From positions 124,001 to 188,000 of the forward strand of contig NZ_JBDKWG010000143.1 of the NCBI RefSeq assembly GCF_040151475.1: a stretch of DNA of 64,000 nucleotides. The letters run 5' to 3'. This DNA comes from CAXBNB01 sp040151475. GTDB lineage: Bacteria > Bacteroidota > Bacteroidia > Cytophagales > Cyclobacteriaceae. Positions 1 through 8,720 of the stretch are shown here, in pieces. The notes below the pieces were generated by a model, which did no database searches, was not told where the DNA came from, and saw only the letters and a program-made list of their open reading frames with translations. Every line of letters starts with the position of its first letter. The first letter of the stretch is position 1. The translations under genes were made by a program, and so were the position numbers.

Positions 1-77
1 TCTCTTCGGTCAATTTGCTTTTCTATCTTTTGCAGGTCTTTGCTGTTCGACCTTAAAATATCGTGATGATGGCACAT
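1..77 (-). CDS. DUF1501 family protein, N-terminal fragment
   Basis: Only the first 25 codons are in the window; the gene runs off the left edge. The ATG is at 75-77 and lies three bases after the stop of the DUF1553 gene, so the two are almost certainly co-transcribed. The peptide begins MCHHHDILRSNSKDLQK and ends at the edge with Ile-Asp-Arg-Arg. A His-rich start followed by a twin-arginine about 25 residues in is typical of DUF1501 proteins, which are usually Tat-exported and are regular partners of DUF1549/DUF1553 proteins. The function of DUF1501 proteins is not established; they are distantly related to sulfatase/alkaline phosphatase folds. The call rests on the short N-terminus plus the neighbour, so it is a good inference, not proof. 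Confidence 0.7.
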   Translation of the reverse strand, partial: MCHHHDILRSNSKDLQKIEKQIDRR

Positions 78-80
78 AGT

Positions 81-3000
81 TTATCTTTTTGTTATAGTCG
101 CATCAGAATTCATAATAGCACTGGCTACTACCGCATTAGCTGCAATAAGGTCGGCATCTAATTTACCATCGGGTTCATACTCACCACTAGTGAGCCAACC
201 AGTTGCTTTCCCTTTATGATGTTTGAATTCTGCGTACTGTTTTTCTTGTAATTCAAGTAAAATTTTCAATTCTTTATCACTGGGTTTTCTTCCTGTCAGC
301 TTCATAAACGTCTCCGTAATCCCTTCCTGAATACTATCAAACTTAGCGATCTTCTCTCCCATCACTTTTGATGCTTCAACATAAGTAGGATCGTTCAACA
401 GTACGAGTGCTTGCAAAGGAGTATTGGTCTTTTGTCTCCTTACAGTACACTCACTCCTGCCTGGCGCATCAAAAGTAGCCAATGTAGGATGAGGCACAGA
501 CCTTTTCCAGATAGTGTACATACTCCTTCTGTACAGCTTATCTCCAGTATCCTGATCGTAATTATATCCATTTACTTTCCAGAGTCCTGTCGGTTGATAA
601 GGCTTCACACTTTCCCCTCCTATTTTAGTATTGAGCAAGCCACTGGTCATCAGTGCATTATCCCTAATCATTTCAGCTGTCAATCTCACTGCAGGACCTC
701 TTGCAAGAAGGATGTTTTCTCCATCCAATTCCCTAAGTTCATTACTCGTTTTAGAGCTTTGACGATAAGTAGCAGACATTACTATCAGTTTTTGCAGTGC
801 TTTTACATCCCAACCCGAATCCATAAAATCTACAGCCAACCAATCCAATAGCTCAGGATGAGTTGGAAGCTCTCCCTGATTGCCAAAGTCCTCTGTGGTT
901 CGCACAATGCCTCTACCAAAGTAGTTTTGCCAATAACGGTTTACAGTTACTCTGGCTGTCAAAGGATGATCCGGATGAACCAACCATTTAGCAAATCCCA
1001 ATCTGTTTCGGGGCAGGTCTTCCGGCATTTGAAATACACTTTCCGGTGTATTTGGAAGTACCTCTTCTCCATGAGCATCATAAAGCCCTCTCTCCAGCAG
1101 ATATGTTTTCCTTCTTTCAGGCATTTCCTCCATTACCATTACCTCCTGAATGCTTTCCACGCTATCAGAAAAAGTCATTCTTGCTATTTCAAGCTCATCA
1201 AGATATTTTTTATAGACTTTAGAATGGTTTAGCAAAAAGTAAGATTCTAGCATGGCTGATTCAACTTCTGCCAACTCACTATGCCTTTTAGACATTATAT
1301 CCCGAAACTTCTCATAATCTACCACCTGTATTATTTCCAAAGGAGTTAATTCCTGATCAAAAACCATAAGGTCATCCACTGTTGCTCCACCGATTCCTTT
1401 TCCCCTCATCCTGGCTCCTATCTGTATCCCCGGCTCATCTTTTCTTCCAAAATGAATATCCTTGTACAAATTGTCATTTTTAACATCAGTTTCCAGTTCC
1501 ACTCCATTCAAGTAAACCTTAAGCCCGGAAGCCTTAGATGATCCATTATAAGTCAACATTAGATTGATCCATTGATCTCTTGGAATATCCTGTTTTGTAT
1601 ATTCTATAATGGCATTTCCCGGAGCAGTATGCGCCATTAACACCTGAAGTTTGTTGTTTTCCAAAGCCAGGTGAAATCCCCTGAAGCAATACAGAGCAGC
1701 TCCTTCGCTTTTATGAAAAATCACTCCGTTTTCCAGGTTTTCAGGAATTTTCACATTCAATCCGACACTAAACGATTCGCTTTTGCGAAAAGCTCCAACC
1801 CCGTGAGAGTCAAACCAGGCATCACCATCAAGCAACAGCCCCTGTCCTGTTTTCCCAACACCAAATTCAGGGTTTTCTGACGAAGAACCTACACGCTTCA
1901 TTCCTCCTTTTTGTGATGGATTTAGCCTGTCTTTTAATTGAGAATTTTCAAAATCAAAATGAGCAATTAAACCCTTTGGATATTTCGATTTTACGCTTTC
2001 TTTATACTTTTCATTAGAAATCCAATCCTGGAAGTTTTCTTTTTCTGAAACCCGAATAGATACCAGTTTATCCGCTTTAGTTTGTGCTGTTGATTTCAAA
2101 AATTCAAGTACTTCATCCTGCTCTTCAGTAGTATAAAGCATGGTAGGAACAGGCATTGCATTGTCCCATGATATTTGCCCGGATTCTTCCACATTATTAA
2201 AAAAAGCAGACATCTCATAATAGTTCTTCTGAGAAATGGGATCATATTTATGGTCATGACACTTGGCACAGGCAACCGTTAAAGCCATAAATGCCTGACC
2301 GGCCGTATTTACCCTGTCCAACACGTATTCGACCCTGAACTCTTCGGGAACAATCCCTCCTTCCATATTTTGAGGATGGATTCGGTTGAAAGCAGTTGCC
2401 AGTATTTGCTCTTTAGATGGATTTGGAAGTAAATCCCCTGCCAGTTGCCACTCTATAAATTTGTCATAAGGCATGTTTTCGTTAAAAGCCTTAATCACCC
2501 AATCCCGCCACGGACTCATGTCCCTGTATCGATCTACCGTATATCCATGTGTATCGGCAAAACGGGACAAATCCATCCAATCCATTGCCATTTTTTCACC
2601 ATATTGAGGCGATTTCAAAAGTTTATCTACTTGCTTTTCATAAGCATTGTCAGACTCATCGTTCAAAAACTCTTTAATATTCTCTACCGTTGGTGGCAGT
2701 CCGGTAAGATCAAATGTCACTCTACGCAACAGTAATTCTTTCTCAGCTTGTGATGATGGTTGCAGATTTTCCTGTTCAAGTCTCTTTATAATAAAATTAT
2801 CAATTGGATTTTTTATCCAATCTGCATTGCTAACAGCAGGCACATCACGTTTTTCAGGTTTGATAAATGCCCAGTGCGGTTTGTACTCAGCACCATCCTC
2901 AATCCATTTGATAAGCACTGCTTTTTCATGTGCACTGAGTGTCAAATTGGATTTTGGTGTAGGCATTAAAACTTCCGGATCATGCGAAATGATTCGATGG

Positions 3001-3293
3001 AACATTTCACTTTTAGCCAGCTTTCCCGGTACAACTGCCTTTTTTCCCGGAGAATTGATCAACTCGCTATAGGCAGATTCTGCCAAATCAAGCCGTAATT
3101 CAGCCTGTTGCTTTGCTTTATCCGGACCGTGACATAAAAAGCACTTATCAGACAATATCGGTTTTACATGAACATTAAAGTCCAATTCTTGTGGAAGTTT
3201 GTCGTATTCCAAAGCCACATCTTCTGGAAGCTCCACACTACAGGAGGTAATTGTACCGATCAGAAATACGGCTATCAGTGCATTAAAATTCAT
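81..3293 (-). CDS. PSCyt1-DUF1549-LamG-DUF1553 lipoprotein
   Basis: This is a large envelope lipoprotein of the planctomycete-cytochrome type. The ATG at 3293 is preferred over an in-frame TTG two codons upstream. The signal peptide ends in a lipobox (GTITSC, Cys 18 from the ATG). A PSCyt1-like segment follows with CFLCH near residue 51-55. DUF1549 covers roughly residues 155-370 and has a second CxxCH (CAKCH). A LamG/concanavalin-like jelly roll lies at about 445-640, and DUF1553 fills the C-terminal third (marker HPDHPLTARVTVNRYW). The two CxxCH motifs predict covalent haem, but no biochemical function is established for the family. Such proteins often accompany DUF1501 proteins and sulfatases in organisms degrading sulfated polysaccharides; a sulfatase lies 3 kb away. 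I see no frameshift or truncation. Confidence 0.9.
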   Translation of the reverse strand: MNFNALIAVFLIGTITSCSVELPEDVALEYDKLPQELDFNVHVKPILSDKCFLCHGPDKAKQQAELRLDLAESAYSELINSPGKKAVVPGKLAKSEMFHRIISHDPEVLMPTPKSNLTLSAHEKAVLIKWIEDGAEYKPHWAFIKPEKRDVPAVSNADWIKNPIDNFIIKRLEQENLQPSSQAEKELLLRRVTFDLTGLPPTVENIKEFLNDESDNAYEKQVDKLLKSPQYGEKMAMDWMDLSRFADTHGYTVDRYRDMSPWRDWVIKAFNENMPYDKFIEWQLAGDLLPNPSKEQILATAFNRIHPQNMEGGIVPEEFRVEYVLDRVNTAGQAFMALTVACAKCHDHKYDPISQKNYYEMSAFFNNVEESGQISWDNAMPVPTMLYTTEEQDEVLEFLKSTAQTKADKLVSIRVSEKENFQDWISNEKYKESVKSKYPKGLIAHFDFENSQLKDRLNPSQKGGMKRVGSSSENPEFGVGKTGQGLLLDGDAWFDSHGVGAFRKSESFSVGLNVKIPENLENGVIFHKSEGAALYCFRGFHLALENNKLQVLMAHTAPGNAIIEYTKQDIPRDQWINLMLTYNGSSKASGLKVYLNGVELETDVKNDNLYKDIHFGRKDEPGIQIGARMRGKGIGGATVDDLMVFDQELTPLEIIQVVDYEKFRDIMSKRHSELAEVESAMLESYFLLNHSKVYKKYLDELEIARMTFSDSVESIQEVMVMEEMPERRKTYLLERGLYDAHGEEVLPNTPESVFQMPEDLPRNRLGFAKWLVHPDHPLTARVTVNRYWQNYFGRGIVRTTEDFGNQGELPTHPELLDWLAVDFMDSGWDVKALQKLIVMSATYRQSSKTSNELRELDGENILLARGPAVRLTAEMIRDNALMTSGLLNTKIGGESVKPYQPTGLWKVNGYNYDQDTGDKLYRRSMYTIWKRSVPHPTLATFDAPGRSECTVRRQKTNTPLQALVLLNDPTYVEASKVMGEKIAKFDSIQEGITETFMKLTGRKPSDKELKILLELQEKQYAEFKHHKGKATGWLTSGEYEPDGKLDADLIAANAVVASAIMNSDATITKR

Positions 3294-3697
3294 AGGCAAA
3301 CCTATTAGTTGTATAGTTGCAAAGTAAAATTAACGGTAATGCGATCATACATAATGGACATTTTGCTCAAACTGGTGGATAATATATAAACAGGCTGTTT
3401 AGCCTTCCATTATCAATATCATTAGAACAAATGCATTTAAAAATTCTTACCATTCCCTGATCTATTCTGGCGTCTCTTAGGGTGTGTTGTGACTCTAAAA
3501 GATACCGCAACGAGTGCAGTAAGGCAGCTTTGTTTTTAAATGCGTGTGCTTTATACATACGATGTGCTTCCCATTAAAGCCTTCAAAAGTATTGTTATTA
3601 TAAAAAATCAGGAATATCCTATTCTGACATATATTTGTACATATCCGACCTTTATCTGCAAATAGCAACTATTAAAAGAATAAATACACTCAATAAA
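3294..3697. other. Intergenic region upstream of araC-type gene
   Basis: About 400 bases separate the divergent DUF1553 lipoprotein gene and the AraC-type regulator. The only signal I can support is a -7 box (TATATTTG) at 3630-3637 facing the regulator. A 63-codon minus-strand frame at 3367-3558 shows no family features and I do not call it. No tRNA or clear hairpin was seen. Because the two genes diverge here, promoters and operators for both should lie in this stretch. Confidence 0.5.
3630..3637 (+). promoter_or_regulatory. Putative Bacteroidota -7 box for AraC-type gene
   Basis: TATATTTG matches the Bacteroidota consensus TAnnTTTG and sits 60 bases upstream of the ATG at 3698. I found no good -33 TTG at the usual distance, so support is partial. 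The box contains the TTG that would serve as an upstream start for the regulator, which argues that the regulator starts at the downstream ATG. Confidence 0.35.
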
Positions 3698-4570
3698 ATG
3701 CACAAATCCTTAAAATCATTATCCCTTACTTTGCTAAATACAGATTATGTTCAGCTGGATCACAGGTGGAACTATGACAATGTGGTAAGCCCATTTTCCC
3801 GCTTATACTATATAGATGCAGGTAATGCCAAAATCTACCACAGCGGACAAGAGTTTGAATTGAGGCCCGGATATTTATATCTGGTGCCCAGCTATACTTA
3901 CGGCAGGTACAAATGTGATCATTATTTGAATCAATACCATATCACATTTTTGGAGAAAATCGGAGATGGACTTTCTATTTACAACCTGAAAGCATTTAAT
4001 TATGAAGTTAAAGCCACCGAATTGGATATTGTCAACTTCAAGAGGCTTTTGGAAATAAACCCAAACAGAGGCCTGTTCAATCCTGATCCCAAAGTGTATG
4101 ACAACCACCCCACCATAATCTCCTTTGAGGAAAGGAATGAGGAAATGAACTCTGCAGATTTTTTAGAAACGCAGGGAATATTGTTGTCGCTCTTTTCCAG
4201 GTTCATCACGGACAAAAACATCATCCCCAACAACGACTCTCTCACTACAAAAAAGATCACTGAGAGTGTACAATTTATACATGAAAATTTACAGCAAACA
4301 TTAACTGTAGATTTGTTGGCATCTAAATCTCACCTAAATGTTGACTACTATTCCAGGGCTTTTAAAAAACTGTTTGGAATCAGGCCAATTAGTTACATCC
4401 AAATCAAACGCATAGAACGAGCCCAACTCTTATTGACATCTACTACAGAGACTATTCCTGATATTGCCAATAAAACAGGGATTTCCAACCTGTCTTATTT
4501 TACCCGTTTGTTTAAAAAAATTACAGGCAAAAATCCGGGAGAGTTCAGACGACATCAATGGAGGATGTAG
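3698..4570 (+). CDS. AraC family transcriptional regulator
   Basis: The 290-residue protein is a DNA-binding regulator with a sensor domain followed by an AraC/XylS double helix-turn-helix. The N-terminal part (about 1-150) looks like a cupin-type sensor (for example ELRPGYLYLVPSYTYGRY). The C-terminal hundred residues carry the signature IKRIERAQLLLTSTTETIPD followed by the conserved YFTRLFKKITGKNPGEFR. The ATG at 3698 is preferred; an upstream TTG at 3635 overlaps a probable -7 promoter box. It is transcribed away from the DUF1553/DUF1501 pair and toward the hairpin-rich spacer. AraC proteins of this architecture usually control carbohydrate genes, so the neighbouring DUF1553 operon is a candidate target, but nothing in the sequence proves it. 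Confidence 0.92.
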   Translation: MHKSLKSLSLTLLNTDYVQLDHRWNYDNVVSPFSRLYYIDAGNAKIYHSGQEFELRPGYLYLVPSYTYGRYKCDHYLNQYHITFLEKIGDGLSIYNLKAFNYEVKATELDIVNFKRLLEINPNRGLFNPDPKVYDNHPTIISFEERNEEMNSADFLETQGILLSLFSRFITDKNIIPNNDSLTTKKITESVQFIHENLQQTLTVDLLASKSHLNVDYYSRAFKKLFGIRPISYIQIKRIERAQLLLTSTTETIPDIANKTGISNLSYFTRLFKKITGKNPGEFRRHQWRM

Positions 4571-4734
4571 AGGTTGTTTTTATGTTTTATGTAAAGAAAG
4601 TACAATTTTCTTTTTGTAGCGGTCGGTGATAGCTGGTTTGTGATCCATCAAAGCAGCAGGCATGTTATTGAAAAAATCAGGATTGTTAACTAGAAATACT
4701 CCTCAAAAGCACACAATATTGGAGCTTTTTTTAG

Positions 4735-4753
4735 TCTTAGGGAGATCCTAAGA
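4735..4753. repeat. Palindromic hairpin 1
   Basis: TCTTAGG at 4735-4741 pairs with CCTAAGA at 4747-4753 across a five-base loop. It is preceded by a short T-run. It is the first of three palindromes within 135 bases. Confidence 0.5.
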
Positions 4754-4766
4754 TTAGTTGTCTGCA

Positions 4767-4790
4767 TTTGCAGGTCTTGTGACCTGCAAA
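4767..4790. repeat. Perfect 10-bp-arm hairpin, REP-like
   Basis: TTTGCAGGTC (4767-4776) and GACCTGCAAA (4781-4790) are exact inverted copies with a TTGT loop. It lacks a T-run, so it is not an ordinary terminator. A GC-rich compact stem in an AT-rich convergent spacer fits a REP-type palindrome mobilised by RAYT transposases; that is inference, and no RAYT gene is in the window. Confidence 0.55.
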
Positions 4791-4845
4791 CATCCAAACA
4801 CTCATGCTTCTGTTTTTTTCGAGGTAGAAAAAGCTAACTCTAGGG

Positions 4846-4869
4846 TTTGTTGGGCACAAGTCCAACAAA
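4846..4869. repeat. Palindromic hairpin 3
   Basis: TTTGTTGG (4846-4853) and CCAACAAA (4862-4869) are exact inverted copies around an eight-base loop that can pair further (one G-T and one C-G pair). It is the third palindrome of the cluster. Confidence 0.5.
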
Positions 4870-4942
4870 GGCTAAAATTATCATACTAGAGAAAACCTAA
4901 GTGTAGGGAATCAACAATGCACCAATCCACCCTGTCCTTTTC

Positions 4943-5233
4943 CTACTCATAGAGGCTCAATCTGTTTTTGACTCTATCCAGTTCAGTGGTGAGGTCATCA
5001 ACTTTTTGTAATAGATTCAGTATGGCATCAATGCCTTCTATATTGATTTTTAGTTCACTGTGAATTCTAATGATTTTCTCGATTTCGACAAGGTTGTCCT
5101 GATGCAGGTATTGCGATTCTCCGATGGAGGTGAGTTCGATAAGGCCAACTTCATGGAGCTCACCAAAAAAGGACACTTCCAAACTATAATGATCACACAG
5201 TTGAATTATGGGTATGTATTCTTTTACATTCAT
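4943..5233 (-). CDS. CbpM-like chaperone modulator (MerR-type HTH)
   Basis: This 96-residue protein fits the CbpM family, small proteins that bind the J domain of CbpA-type co-chaperones and inhibit them. The N-terminal 60 residues form a MerR-like winged HTH, and the last 40 are heptad-like and probably form a helical coiled coil (LLQKVDDLTTELDRVKNRLS). The start overlaps the stop of the upstream J-protein gene by four bases (ATGA), so the two are translationally coupled, the arrangement expected for cbpA-cbpM. Identity is low in this family, so the name rests on size, fold features and pairing. Confidence 0.82.
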   Translation of the reverse strand: MNVKEYIPIIQLCDHYSLEVSFFGELHEVGLIELTSIGESQYLHQDNLVEIEKIIRIHSELKINIEGIDAILNLLQKVDDLTTELDRVKNRLSLYE

Positions 5234-6120
5234 GATGCTCTTAGTTTTGCAAGTTCTTCAAACAGTTTTTTCTCTTTATCCGTCAGTTTTGTTGGGGTAG
5301 TGAGTTGATAGGTGACATATAAATCACCAAACTGGCCTTCCTTTTTGTACACCGGAAAACCTTTGCCTTTAAGTTTGACTTGTGAGCCGTTTCTGGTTTC
5401 CGGCTGTACCTTAAGCTTCGCCTTGCCATCAAAGGTGTCAATAATTACCTCTCCTCCCAACATTGCCTTGTACAAGTCCAGATCTACAGATGTATATAAG
5501 TTGTTTTCATCACGTTTAAACTTGGTATCATTTAGAATAGAGAACTTAATATTCAAATCTCCATTAGGCCCACCATTGATGCCTTCACCCCCATACCCTT
5601 TGATCCTTATTACCTGTCCGTTTTTCACACCCGCCGGAATTGTCAGCCTTATAGATTTGCCATTGACCGTTAAGGTCTGCTTGTGCGTGGTATATACGTC
5701 CTTCAAGTTTAGTTGCAGTTCAGCACTGAAATCCTGCCCCCTGAATTTAACACTTCTGCCTCCTCTTTGAGCATCGGATGAAGCTCCTCCAAACATTGAA
5801 CTAAAGAAATCGGAAAAGTCTTCATCTGTAAATGATTGCGAACTGGCATGACCTGAACTCCTTTGCTGCTGTTTTGCCTTTTCAAATTCCTCCGCATGTT
5901 TCCAGTCTTTGCCATATTGGTCATATTTCGCCCGTTTCTCAGGATTACTCAGTACTTCATTTGCCTCATTGATTTCCTTAAAGTTCTTTTCCGCTTCTTT
6001 ATCGTCTGGATTTAAGTCCGGATGATACTTTCTCGCAAGCTTTCTATATGCTTTCTTTATATCATTTTCCGACGCTTTCTTATCAATACCAAGTACCTTA
6101 TAATAATCTATGTATGTCAT
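5230..6120 (-). CDS. CbpA-type DnaJ co-chaperone
   Basis: This 296-residue J-domain protein stimulates DnaK ATPase in the cytoplasm. The J domain spans residues 1-70 with the essential HPD at 33-35. A Gly/Ser/Gln-rich linker (about 75-120) is followed by the two-lobed DnaJ C-terminal substrate-binding domain to the end. The CxxCxGxG zinc repeats of true DnaJ are absent, so it is a class II (CbpA-like) protein. It lies first in a two-gene unit with the CbpM-like gene (four-base overlap). No promoter was found in the 244-base spacer upstream, and this spacer shows nothing else I can name. Confidence 0.95.
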   Translation of the reverse strand: MTYIDYYKVLGIDKKASENDIKKAYRKLARKYHPDLNPDDKEAEKNFKEINEANEVLSNPEKRAKYDQYGKDWKHAEEFEKAKQQQRSSGHASSQSFTDEDFSDFFSSMFGGASSDAQRGGRSVKFRGQDFSAELQLNLKDVYTTHKQTLTVNGKSIRLTIPAGVKNGQVIRIKGYGGEGINGGPNGDLNIKFSILNDTKFKRDENNLYTSVDLDLYKAMLGGEVIIDTFDGKAKLKVQPETRNGSQVKLKGKGFPVYKKEGQFGDLYVTYQLTTPTKLTDKEKKLFEELAKLRAS

Positions 6121-6364
6121 TGTTTGATTGTATCAAAAAATATTTAATGCTTGGATTCTGTTCGAGTTATACCCTTGAAAATTGCATTTAAGGTATTCAT
6201 TTTTTGAGGTCTGAACAATGTTTTGAGGATGTTTATTATCAAAACAAATCAATGTCAGAATTGTAACAGCCAATAATCATGAAACTGATCAGAAGGAGAT
6301 AAACCTTCACTAAAATCTGTAATTATATCCCACCCTAATGACCTAAGTCTACTAGTTAGTCAAC

Positions 6365-7915
6365 CTAGATTTCTACATTCTCCACTTCTAATGCCCAGTT
6401 TTCGAATTTGGCTTTGAGTTCCTTCAATTTTTCAGGATGAGAGGTAGAAAGGTCACTTGATTCCACTGGATCAGTTTTTAGGTTGTACAACTCCCAAGTA
6501 CCTTTAAACGATACCAATTTCCAATCACCATCGCGAACAGCACGTCCTTTGGACCATTCCCAAAACAAAGGTTTCTCTCTTGCAACTTCTTCTCCTTTTA
6601 GGAGTGGAAGAAAGCTGATTCCCTGCATGGGTTTAATTTCTTGTCCGTTGAGTTGTTTCGGATATGCTGCACCAGTCAAATCTGCAAATGTGGACATGAA
6701 ATCAATAAAATGCAGTGGAGTATCAGAAATCGTATTCTTGTTTTTCAATCCTTTTGGCCAGTAAGCAATCATAGGAGTTTTGATGCCCCCTTCATGACTG
6801 TAGTTTTTATAATACCTCAATGGCGTATTGGAAACATTGGCCCAATCGCCCCGAAGAGACGTCCACCTGGTCATTGACCCAATAGGACCTGTTCCCTCTA
6901 ACTTTACATTTTCAGATGAGGCTCCATTGTCTGACACAAAAACAATAAGGGTATTTTCATCCACTTTCATTTCCTTCAACTTTGCTTGTAGCCTGCCAAT
7001 ATTCTGATCTAGCCTGTCAATCATTGCTCCATAAACAGCCATAACAGTATCTTCCCTTGCCTTTTCATCTTCTGTCAACTCTTCCCATTTTTGGTGCATG
7101 GATTCTGACAAAGGATAGTTTTCAGGCAACAATCCCATCGCCTTTTGTTTGGCAAACCTTGCCTGTCTTATTTTCTCATACCCCTCCTTGTATTTTCCTA
7201 TGTATTTGGCAATATCTTCCGGCCAGGCCATTAGTGGGTCATGAGGCGCATTGTATGCCATATAAAGAAAAAATGGTTTCTGTTCGTCTTTGTGCTGATC
7301 CAACCATCCAAGTGCATAGTCGGTAAAAGTATCTGTGGTATAAAAATCTTTAGACTCAGGAGTAAATGGTTGGATCACCTCACCTTCAATGCACCACGGG
7401 CGATCATTACGCTTTTGGGCGGGCTGGCCTTCTCCTTCTCTTCTCATTCCCGGGTTGAAATAATTGCATGCTCCTTCAAAAAGTCCACTGTAATGATCAA
7501 AACCACGGGTAACGGGATTTTCAGTACTGTGGTGCTTGCCTGACCACATAGTTGTATATCCGGCACTTTTGAAAAGCTCTCCCAGTGTTATTGCATTATT
7601 CATGGGTTGCTTGTATCCCTTATTATAACCCGTTTGTTGGGAATAGAGACCTGTCAGCAAACATGCTCTGGAAGGAAAGCATTTGGATGTATTATATACC
7701 TGAGTAAACCTCATGCCATTAGAAGCCATTTTATCCAAATTGGGTGTTTTTACCTCACTACCAAAGCAACCCAGATCAGACCACCCCATGTCATCAGCTA
7801 GAATTAATATTACATTGGGTTTCGCATCAACTGTAGCAGATTGTTTCTTGGTTTCCTTACAAGACATCAACACACAACAGATTGATAATGATAAAATTAA
7901 ATTCTTATTATTCAT
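6365..7915 (-). CDS. Arylsulfatase-type lipoprotein (sulfatase family S1)
   Basis: The 516-residue protein should hydrolyse sulfate esters, probably on glycans, at the cell surface or in the periplasm. The signal peptide ends in a lipobox (LMSC, Cys19). The metal-binding DD is at 41-42. The maturation motif CFPSRACLLTG puts the Cys converted to formylglycine at 79 with Arg83. Further conserved pieces are SGKHH, HDP and SDNGASS near the middle. Length is normal for the family. The anaerobic or aerobic maturation enzyme is not in the window. It stands alone on the minus strand, 2.3 kb downstream of the PhoD-like gene, and may work with the SusCD system and the DUF1553 protein on a sulfated substrate. 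The exact substrate cannot be read from the sequence. Confidence 0.95.
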   Translation of the reverse strand: MNNKNLILSLSICCVLMSCKETKKQSATVDAKPNVILILADDMGWSDLGCFGSEVKTPNLDKMASNGMRFTQVYNTSKCFPSRACLLTGLYSQQTGYNKGYKQPMNNAITLGELFKSAGYTTMWSGKHHSTENPVTRGFDHYSGLFEGACNYFNPGMRREGEGQPAQKRNDRPWCIEGEVIQPFTPESKDFYTTDTFTDYALGWLDQHKDEQKPFFLYMAYNAPHDPLMAWPEDIAKYIGKYKEGYEKIRQARFAKQKAMGLLPENYPLSESMHQKWEELTEDEKAREDTVMAVYGAMIDRLDQNIGRLQAKLKEMKVDENTLIVFVSDNGASSENVKLEGTGPIGSMTRWTSLRGDWANVSNTPLRYYKNYSHEGGIKTPMIAYWPKGLKNKNTISDTPLHFIDFMSTFADLTGAAYPKQLNGQEIKPMQGISFLPLLKGEEVAREKPLFWEWSKGRAVRDGDWKLVSFKGTWELYNLKTDPVESSDLSTSHPEKLKELKAKFENWALEVENVEI

Positions 7916-8051
7916 AATTTACTATAGCTATTTAAACAGTTGTATAGGTGTAAATATACATGATAGAATACCGCTCCTACAATAAAAATTGTGTCATTTA
8001 CATGGGTAAAAAAACCATTTTCCTAACTTCGTGCTGAAATAACAAAAAATT

Positions 8052-8648
8052 ATGAATAACGAATTAGAAAAATTAAGTTACAGTCTGGGTGTGAATGTTG
8101 CCATGAGCTTACAATCTCAGGGGCTGGATGAAGTGGATACAAAATTATTTGGACAGGCTATTGATGATGTATTAAAAGGATCAGATTTACAAATAGACCC
8201 ACAGGAAGCTGGAAATATTCTCAACGCACACTTCAGTAAGTTGCAATCCAAGCAACATGAAAGTGCAATAAAAGAAGGACAAGAATTTTTGGAGTCAAAC
8301 AAGGCAAATGAAGGTGTTGTTACATTGGAAAGCGGTTTGCAGTATCAGGTGTTGAAAGAAGGCACTGGAGCAAAGCCAAGCATAGACAGCACGGTGACTA
8401 CACATTATCATGGTACTACAATTGACGGCTCTGTTTTCGATAGTTCTGTGGAAAGAGGCACTCCCGCTTCGTTTCCTGTAAATGGCGTAATCGCAGGGTG
8501 GACAGAAGCTTTGCAATTGATGCCTTTAGGTTCAAAATGGAAACTTTTTGTACCTTCTGACCTTGCTTATGGAGACCGTGGTGCCGGCCCAAAAATAGGT
8601 CCTCATACTACTTTAATTTTTGAAGTGGAACTACTTGAAATCAAGTAA
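8052..8648 (+). CDS. FKBP-type peptidyl-prolyl isomerase (FklB/FkpA-like)
   Basis: This protein of 198 residues accelerates cis-trans isomerisation at proline. Residues 1-90 form the helical FKBP-N dimerisation region, which starts LSYSLGVNVAMSLQSQGLD. The FKBP domain fills about 100-198 with the typical VFDSSVERGTPASFPV and PSDLAYGDRGAG segments. No signal peptide or lipobox is present, so it is more like cytoplasmic FklB than the exported FkpA/Mip proteins. It is a single gene followed by a strong terminator shared with the convergent PhoD-like gene. Confidence 0.94.
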   Translation: MNNELEKLSYSLGVNVAMSLQSQGLDEVDTKLFGQAIDDVLKGSDLQIDPQEAGNILNAHFSKLQSKQHESAIKEGQEFLESNKANEGVVTLESGLQYQVLKEGTGAKPSIDSTVTTHYHGTTIDGSVFDSSVERGTPASFPVNGVIAGWTEALQLMPLGSKWKLFVPSDLAYGDRGAGPKIGPHTTLIFEVELLEIK

Positions 8649-8661
8649 TTCTATAAACCAT

Positions 8662-8703
8662 AAAAAAAACTCTTGTTACTTCATTTGTAACAAGAGTTTT
8701 TTT
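8662..8703. terminator. Bidirectional intrinsic terminator
   Basis: ACTCTTGTTAC (8669-8679) pairs with GTAACAAGAGT (8687-8697) across a seven-base loop. An A-run precedes and a T-run follows the stem, so the same structure works for both convergent genes, the FKBP gene on plus and the PhoD-like gene on minus. Confidence 0.9.
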
Positions 8704-8720
8704 ATTTCACCCTTCTTAAC

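Larger units (their letters stand above)
4571..4942. other. Hairpin-rich intergenic spacer
   Basis: This 372-base stretch lies between the convergent araC-type and cbpM-like genes and has no credible reading frame. It has a weak A/T stem at 4593-4613 followed by T-rich sequence, possibly the terminator of the regulator. Three further near-perfect hairpins (4735-4753, 4767-4790, 4846-4869) are listed separately. Such clustering of palindromes in a convergent spacer resembles REP-like elements. Confidence 0.6.

Noticed and set aside
3367..3558. 63-codon minus-strand frame between the DUF1553 and AraC-type genes
   Set aside because: No recognisable domain, signal peptide or ribosome site, and it sits in a divergent control region.
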